Shown here: positions 59,919 to 64,000 of the stretch, one piece after another
How the letters are laid out: each line of letters begins with the position of its first letter
Position numbering within the stretch: position 1 is the first letter of the stretch
From: Litorivivens lipolytica
GTDB lineage: Bacteria > Pseudomonadota > Gammaproteobacteria > Pseudomonadales > Spongiibacteraceae
DNA: 64,000 bases
Assembly (NCBI RefSeq): GCF_014191715.1
Contig: NZ_JACHWY010000001.1
Location: 1,240,001 to 1,304,000 of the forward strand
Reading direction: 5' to 3'
Translations under genes and position numbers: made by a program
Notes under the pieces: model-generated
Seen by the model: the letters and a program-made list of their open reading frames with translations, nothing else
Databases searched by the model: none
What the model was told of the DNA's origin: nothing

Positions 59919-60812
59919 ATGCTCAGAATTGCTCTTTTTCTCCTGACCAACATGGCCATCCTGATTGTGGCCAGCACCGTCCTCAACCTGCTGGGCTTTT
60001 CCGGCTACCTGCAGGCCAACGGCGTCGACTTAAACCTGACCGCGCTGCTGATCTTCTGCGGCATCTTCGGCATGTCCGGCTCGCTGATCTCGCTATTCAT
60101 CTCCAAGTGGATGGCCAAGCGCAGCACCGGCACCCAGATCATCACCAACCCGCGCACCCGCGAGGAACAGTGGCTGATGCAGACAGTAAAAGAACTATCT
60201 GACAAGGCCGGTATCAAAATGCCGGAAGTGGGTATCTTCCCTTCCCACAGTTCCAACGCCTTTGCCACCGGCTGGAACCGCAACGATGCGCTGGTCGCCG
60301 TATCTCAAGGCTTGCTGCAACGCTTTCGCCCGGAAGAAGTACGCGCCGTGCTGGCCCACGAAATCGGTCACGTCGCCAATGGCGACATGGTGACCCTCAC
60401 CCTGATTCAGGGCGTGGTAAACACCTTCGTGATGTTCTTCGCCCGCGTAATAGGCCACACCATTGACCGTGTGGTCTTCAAAACCGAGCGCGGCTACAGC
60501 TTCGGCTACTACATTGTGGTCATGATCACCGAAATGCTTCTGGCGATTTTGGCCTCTGCCATCGTGATGTGGTTTTCCCGCTGGCGTGAATTCCGTGCGG
60601 ATCACGCTGGTGCGACACTGGCCGACCGTCAATCCATGATCGCCGCCCTGCAACGCCTGCAGGCTGAACAGGGTGTTGATCCGGGCGACATGCCCGGCGA
60701 ACTGACTGCCTTTGGTATTCGCAAAGCCAAAGGTCAATCGCTGGCGGAATTGTTCAGCAGCCACCCGCCGCTGGAAAAACGGATTGAAGCGCTGCGCCAA
60801 GGCCCTCGCTAA
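59919..60812 (+). CDS. htpX: Membrane protease HtpX
   Basis: A 297-residue M48 zinc metalloprotease in the inner membrane. Two N-terminal membrane helices, HEIGH at 147-151, then a third and fourth segment near 160-180 and 195-220, and the third zinc ligand glutamate in EFRADHAG. It degrades misfolded membrane proteins. Its stop overlaps the next ATG by one base. Confidence 0.95.
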   Translation: MLRIALFLLTNMAILIVASTVLNLLGFSGYLQANGVDLNLTALLIFCGIFGMSGSLISLFISKWMAKRSTGTQIITNPRTREEQWLMQTVKELSDKAGIKMPEVGIFPSHSSNAFATGWNRNDALVAVSQGLLQRFRPEEVRAVLAHEIGHVANGDMVTLTLIQGVVNTFVMFFARVIGHTIDRVVFKTERGYSFGYYIVVMITEMLLAILASAIVMWFSRWREFRADHAGATLADRQSMIAALQRLQAEQGVDPGDMPGELTAFGIRKAKGQSLAELFSSHPPLEKRIEALRQGPR

Positions 60813-61474
60813 TGAGCAAGCAGCGTTTCAGCGCAGCCCGCAGGGAACTGTGTGAAACGCTGCACGCCCTTGCCGATGCCCGGCTTAGCCCGGGTAGCAC
60901 AGGAAACGCCTCTGTCCGTGTCGATGGGGGCCTGTTGATTTCTCCGACCGGCGCCGTCTGTTCCCAGATCCAGCCCGCTGATGTGGTGTTTATCGACAGC
61001 GAAGGCGCTCCAGAAGCCGGGGCACTGAAGCCCTCCAGTGAATGGCATATGCATTTCGCCCTTTACTGTGAGCGGCCTGAGATTGGCGGTATTGTTCACT
61101 GCCACTCGCGCTACGCCACCACCCTAGCCTGCCTGCGCAAAAGCATTCCCGCCTATCACTACATGATTGCCATGGCTGGCGGCGACTCCATTCGCCTGGC
61201 CGACTACGCCACCTTCGGTACCGAAGCGCTGGCCGAAGCCGTAGTTAACGCATTGAAGGATCGCAAAGCCTGCCTGATGGCCAATCACGGTCAGATAGCA
61301 CTGGGCGCAACATCGGAGCAGGCGCTGGCACTGGCGATTCAGGTGGAGGATCTGGCCGCGGGTTATTACCAATGTCTCACACTGGGCGAACCAAGCTTGC
61401 TCACCCGAGAAGAGATGGCAGAGGTGCTGGAGAAGTTTTCTGGCTATGGTCAGCAGCCGGGCCAGCACACCTGA
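60812..61474 (+). CDS. Class II aldolase/adducin family (FucA/OtnC-like)
   Basis: A 220-residue zinc enzyme: STGNASVRV and LISPTG (29-46), catalytic E77 in SSEWHMH, H97 and H99 in VHCHSRY, and the last zinc histidine in MANHGQIALG. Size and motifs fit fuculose-phosphate aldolase or the OtnC decarboxylase group. It is coupled to htpX by a one-base overlap. Confidence 0.87.
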   Translation: MSKQRFSAARRELCETLHALADARLSPGSTGNASVRVDGGLLISPTGAVCSQIQPADVVFIDSEGAPEAGALKPSSEWHMHFALYCERPEIGGIVHCHSRYATTLACLRKSIPAYHYMIAMAGGDSIRLADYATFGTEALAEAVVNALKDRKACLMANHGQIALGATSEQALALAIQVEDLAAGYYQCLTLGEPSLLTREEMAEVLEKFSGYGQQPGQHT

Positions 61475-61478
61475 AACG

Positions 61479-61781
61479 CTAGTTGTCGATCAAAATCAGT
61501 TTGCCTGTTTCCGGATCACGGTAGACCTGCCCCAACGATTCGTAACCCTCTCCGCCATCCAATTGTTCCTGCACCGCCTGTGGCACAGAAGGTAACTCTC
61601 GCCCGACTTCAAGATTGAGTTCACGCTGTACAGCAAAGTGTCGCTGCAGCTCTGGACTGAAAGACACCAGTGCGGCGATCAAGCCGCAGGCAAATACCAG
61701 AATAATGTCCACCAGATTGGCCAGCGGCCCGAGGGGGTCTTCCTCGTGATCCAGAAAAGACGAGCGGCGCCACTTATCCAT
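61479..61781 (-). CDS. DUF2149 (ExbD-like) membrane protein
   Basis: A 100-residue protein with one N-terminal membrane helix (about 21-40) holding an aspartate, D25, in NLVDIILVF, as in the proton-carrying aspartate of ExbD/TolR, and a short periplasmic domain. In known gene sets DUF2149 sits with a MotA/TolQ/ExbB-type channel and a CobN-like protein, as here. ATG 61781 is preferred; the in-frame upstream ATG (61823) would overlap the ExbB-like gene. Confidence 0.85.
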   Translation of the reverse strand: MDKWRRSSFLDHEEDPLGPLANLVDIILVFACGLIAALVSFSPELQRHFAVQRELNLEVGRELPSVPQAVQEQLDGGEGYESLGQVYRDPETGKLILIDN

Positions 61782-62226
61782 GATGTTCGGCCCGACTTTG
61801 AAGGGACTCCAGCGCCGCGTCATACCATCGGCGCCTCAAACGCCCCAGCACAAAACCGATCATACCGGCGAGCAGGCCGATCACCGTGGTATCAAAGGCT
61901 GCCATCATCGCTGTAGTCAGCACCTTAAGCTCCCCCTCCCCAAGGGCTGCTAATCCGGGCCCAAGAGGAATCAGCGTTCCCATCAGACCCAGCATGGGGG
62001 CAAGCCGGGTGATGAAATCCGCGCGTTCAATGCGGCGACGACCGGTTCGCATCAGCGCCTTGTGCCCCTGCTCACGAATACGGGCGATACCGCCGAAACG
62101 TTCGCCAACGGCGAGTCCAACCTCGTAGAATGCCAGTGCGAGAAAAAACAGCAGAGCCCAGATTACAGGCTCCAATAGCACACTGGTAATCTGATGAAGC
62201 AGGCTCAGTGAATAACCAGCAAACAT
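61774..62226 (-). CDS. MotA/TolQ/ExbB proton channel family protein
   Basis: A 150-residue protein with three membrane segments (about 18-38, 70-92, 103-127) and the TolQ-type pattern APMLGLMGTLIPLGPGLAAL followed by AAFDTTVIGLLAG. It would use the proton gradient to drive a periplasmic or outer-membrane partner. It overlaps the DUF2149 gene by eight bases and follows the CobN-like gene. Confidence 0.9.
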   Translation of the reverse strand: MFAGYSLSLLHQITSVLLEPVIWALLFFLALAFYEVGLAVGERFGGIARIREQGHKALMRTGRRRIERADFITRLAPMLGLMGTLIPLGPGLAALGEGELKVLTTAMMAAFDTTVIGLLAGMIGFVLGRLRRRWYDAALESLQSRAEHHG

Positions 62227-62238
62227 TGAATTCTCCTC

Positions 62239-64000
62239 TTAATGTGCCCGGCGACCACGCCAGAATCCGACGATCACTAACCCAGCCGTAATTAGCGTAA
62301 GCAGCCACAACAAGGTTTGTGTCGCCGCCTCGCCCTTTTCGTTAGCGGCTGCCGTAACGTCCCGCAGTTCAGCCACCCGCACCATCTCACTACCACCTTC
62401 CTGCGACTCGGGAATTCGAGCCCGCGCCAGCACCTGCTCCAAAGCCTCGGCCTGATCAGATTCGAGCAAAGTCTTGATGCGTTCGAAGACCGGATGGTTG
62501 GGGTGGGTATGACCACTGCCGGGCAGGCCATCGACTAAGACGTTGTCGGCAAACTGACGGGCCAGCTGCTGCTGTGTCGCTTCGCCAGCTTCCCAGAAAC
62601 CTTTGTCGATGGCGACCAGCATGATGGCCAGCATATTGGTCTGAACGTGGCGACGGTGGCCCTCACCCAGAAACTCGTCCAGCCCCAGTTCATGACTGTC
62701 ATCGACGTAAACGGCTTTCACAGACTCCCAGGCTTCATCACGAATAATGTCGGGGCTGGTCACCTGCCAGCCCCAGAGGTACTCCACAAACTCGCTACCC
62801 ATCGTGCGGGCACCGGCATAACCCTCTTCCATCAGAGGCTTGATCCATTGCGGGTTCAGAAAACGCCCGCGCAGCTCACTGAGTAGTGCGGTTTCCAGTG
62901 CTTCTATGCGGGCCCGATCCGCGTTGGCGTGGTTGATCACAGCACTGTCCGGCTGACTGCCGCTAATTTTTTCGACGGCCATATTCAAGCCACCGAGATA
63001 ATCAAAAGCGTCGTTGTTGTCGATCAAACCATAGAGGTTGCTGGCACGACCCAGGTAGGTATTGGAAATCCCCTCTAGCTGCTTCTCAAACAGGGGCTGC
63101 ACCGCTTCACCGGACAAACCTCCGCCATAGGCATGCCCCATCCGTTTGATAAAGACCTCTGCCAGTTGCTCGCGATCATTCCAGGCACCAGAGCGCTCTG
63201 CCAAACGATTGATACCGGCACCGTAGGCGCCGGGAGCAATACCGAAGACTCGCAAACTGGCCTGACGACCGGCTTCAGTGGCGGCACCCGGCGAGGCACT
63301 CAACAACTCCCGCGCCTCATCGACCCAGTTAGCCGCAACCAGATTGCGTTCGAAGGGCTCACGCCCGCCTTCACGAGATTCGCCGAGCGACGCAAGTGCC
63401 GCGTCCAGCGCGGGAATTAGTAGCGGATAGTTTTCGCGAATAAGATCTGCACTGGCGTCCAATGCCAGCAGACTAGCACGATCAAGCAACACCAGATGTT
63501 CACCATAGAGATCACGGAACAGGCCCGAGGTGGTAAACACCACGTCCAAGCGGCGGGATTGCTCTGCCCCAAGCGGCAGCCTCTCCAAGCCTTTGATAAT
63601 CCCACGACTGTTCCAGACTGGGCGCACGCCGAGCAGCTTCATACCAAAGGCAATCATTGCGCCTTCATCACGTACCGCATCGGATGCCCACAAAATCACA
63701 CCCTGTTTATTGCGCTGACCCGGCACTAACCCGTCAATGTCCAAGGTCTCCCCTTTCAACACCGCGCCGGCCAGCTCACTGCCCTGTTCAAAGCCCACAC
63801 GGGTCGGCAGGAGGCTCCCATCCAAAGCATAGAAGTTACGCCCGGTGGGCAAGGCCTCTGGGGTACGGATCGGATCATTGCCCTTACCCGGTTTCACGAA
63901 GCGGCCATTCAAACCCGCCAGCAGGGCCTGCATTTCAGCTGCGGGGGAGCGGATCAGATTTTCCTTCCAACGCGCCCGGGAATTGCTGTCGGTAGTCCCC
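62239..64000 (-). CDS. CobN-like (HmuS-type) protein with C-terminal membrane anchor, partial
   Basis: The 587 C-terminal residues of a CobN/H-subunit chelatase-like protein; the frame stays open to the window edge (RWKENLIRSPAAEMQALLAG, GNDPIRTPEALPTGRNFY). True CobN proteins are soluble, but this one ends in a membrane helix (LLWLLTLITAGLVIVGFW) and a basic tail. With the ExbB-like and DUF2149 genes it resembles HmuS-HmuU-HmuV of haem-uptake loci rather than the B12 cobalt chelatase. Confidence 0.88.
   Translation of the reverse strand, partial: GTTDSNSRARWKENLIRSPAAEMQALLAGLNGRFVKPGKGNDPIRTPEALPTGRNFYALDGSLLPTRVGFEQGSELAGAVLKGETLDIDGLVPGQRNKQGVILWASDAVRDEGAMIAFGMKLLGVRPVWNSRGIIKGLERLPLGAEQSRRLDVVFTTSGLFRDLYGEHLVLLDRASLLALDASADLIRENYPLLIPALDAALASLGESREGGREPFERNLVAANWVDEARELLSASPGAATEAGRQASLRVFGIAPGAYGAGINRLAERSGAWNDREQLAEVFIKRMGHAYGGGLSGEAVQPLFEKQLEGISNTYLGRASNLYGLIDNNDAFDYLGGLNMAVEKISGSQPDSAVINHANADRARIEALETALLSELRGRFLNPQWIKPLMEEGYAGARTMGSEFVEYLWGWQVTSPDIIRDEAWESVKAVYVDDSHELGLDEFLGEGHRRHVQTNMLAIMLVAIDKGFWEAGEATQQQLARQFADNVLVDGLPGSGHTHPNHPVFERIKTLLESDQAEALEQVLARARIPESQEGGSEMVRVAELRDVTAAANEKGEAATQTLLWLLTLITAGLVIVGFWRGRRAH

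Overview
The window looks like a chromosomal segment of an aerobic, probably marine gammaproteobacterium. I infer this from the housekeeping block miaB - phoH-like - ybeY - corC - lnt - leuS - lptE - holA (44425-55430), from mltF, groESL-fxsA and htpX, and from many acyl-CoA and steroid-type catabolic genes of the kind common in Cellvibrionales/Spongiibacteraceae. The family is a guess; a 16S or marker-gene search would be needed to fix it. Genes are dense and often overlap by 1-8 bases. No gene-free stretch exceeds about 250 bases. I saw no rRNA, tRNA, transposase, phage gene or CRISPR array.

Layout. 1-2250: partial TetR regulator, ETFB-lysine-methyltransferase-like protein, a cereblon-type CULT protein, and a DUF2244 membrane protein. 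2256-6623: a hydratase-fold lipoprotein on the minus strand, then a plus-strand run rimO-rsmE-Nmad3-cupin-like. 6620-11294: DUF1289, SDR, HSL-type esterase, crotonase, MltF and DUF502. 11522-18040: a two-subunit acyl-CoA dehydrogenase, divergent from a DUF35/lipid-transfer thiolase pair, with a TonB receptor. 18182-28500: mixed hydrolase, Ddn-like, CitE-like, groESL with a CIRCE operator, FxsA, crotonase, fructosamine kinase, cysK, ATL, ATP-grasp, GlcG and DHRS1-like SDR genes, followed by an MscS-like channel (28627-29862).

29864-43863 is an accessory catabolic region. A tightly coupled six-gene operon (Rieske oxygenase of KshA type, acyl-CoA ligase, thiolase, DUF35, TauD-type dioxygenase, class II aldolase) diverges from a TetR gene across a long inverted repeat. 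It is followed by a membrane hydroxylase, a second TetR, a sulfotransferase, a DUF1214 protein, an SDR and an amidohydrolase. Together these suggest uptake, activation, ring or side-chain oxidation and CoA-dependent carbon-carbon cleavage of a hydrophobic, possibly steroid-like compound. The substrate is not known.

43898-55430 is the conserved RNA and envelope housekeeping block, with an FMN glutamate-synthase-like gene between corC and lnt. 55474-61474 holds an ornithine-decarboxylase-like enzyme, a small unknown protein, an orphan GspF-like protein, a VWA protein coupled to a membrane J-domain protein, HtpX and a class II aldolase. The right edge (61479-64000) is a CobN-like / ExbB-like / DUF2149 operon resembling the HmuS-U-V part of Bacteroidetes heme-uptake loci; its first gene runs off the window.

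The most unusual points are the bacterial CULT protein with the full tri-tryptophan cage, the six-gene Rieske/TauD/retro-aldolase operon, the linkage of Nmad3 to rRNA and ribosomal-protein modification genes, the VWA-J-domain-HtpX group, and the membrane-anchored CobN-like operon.
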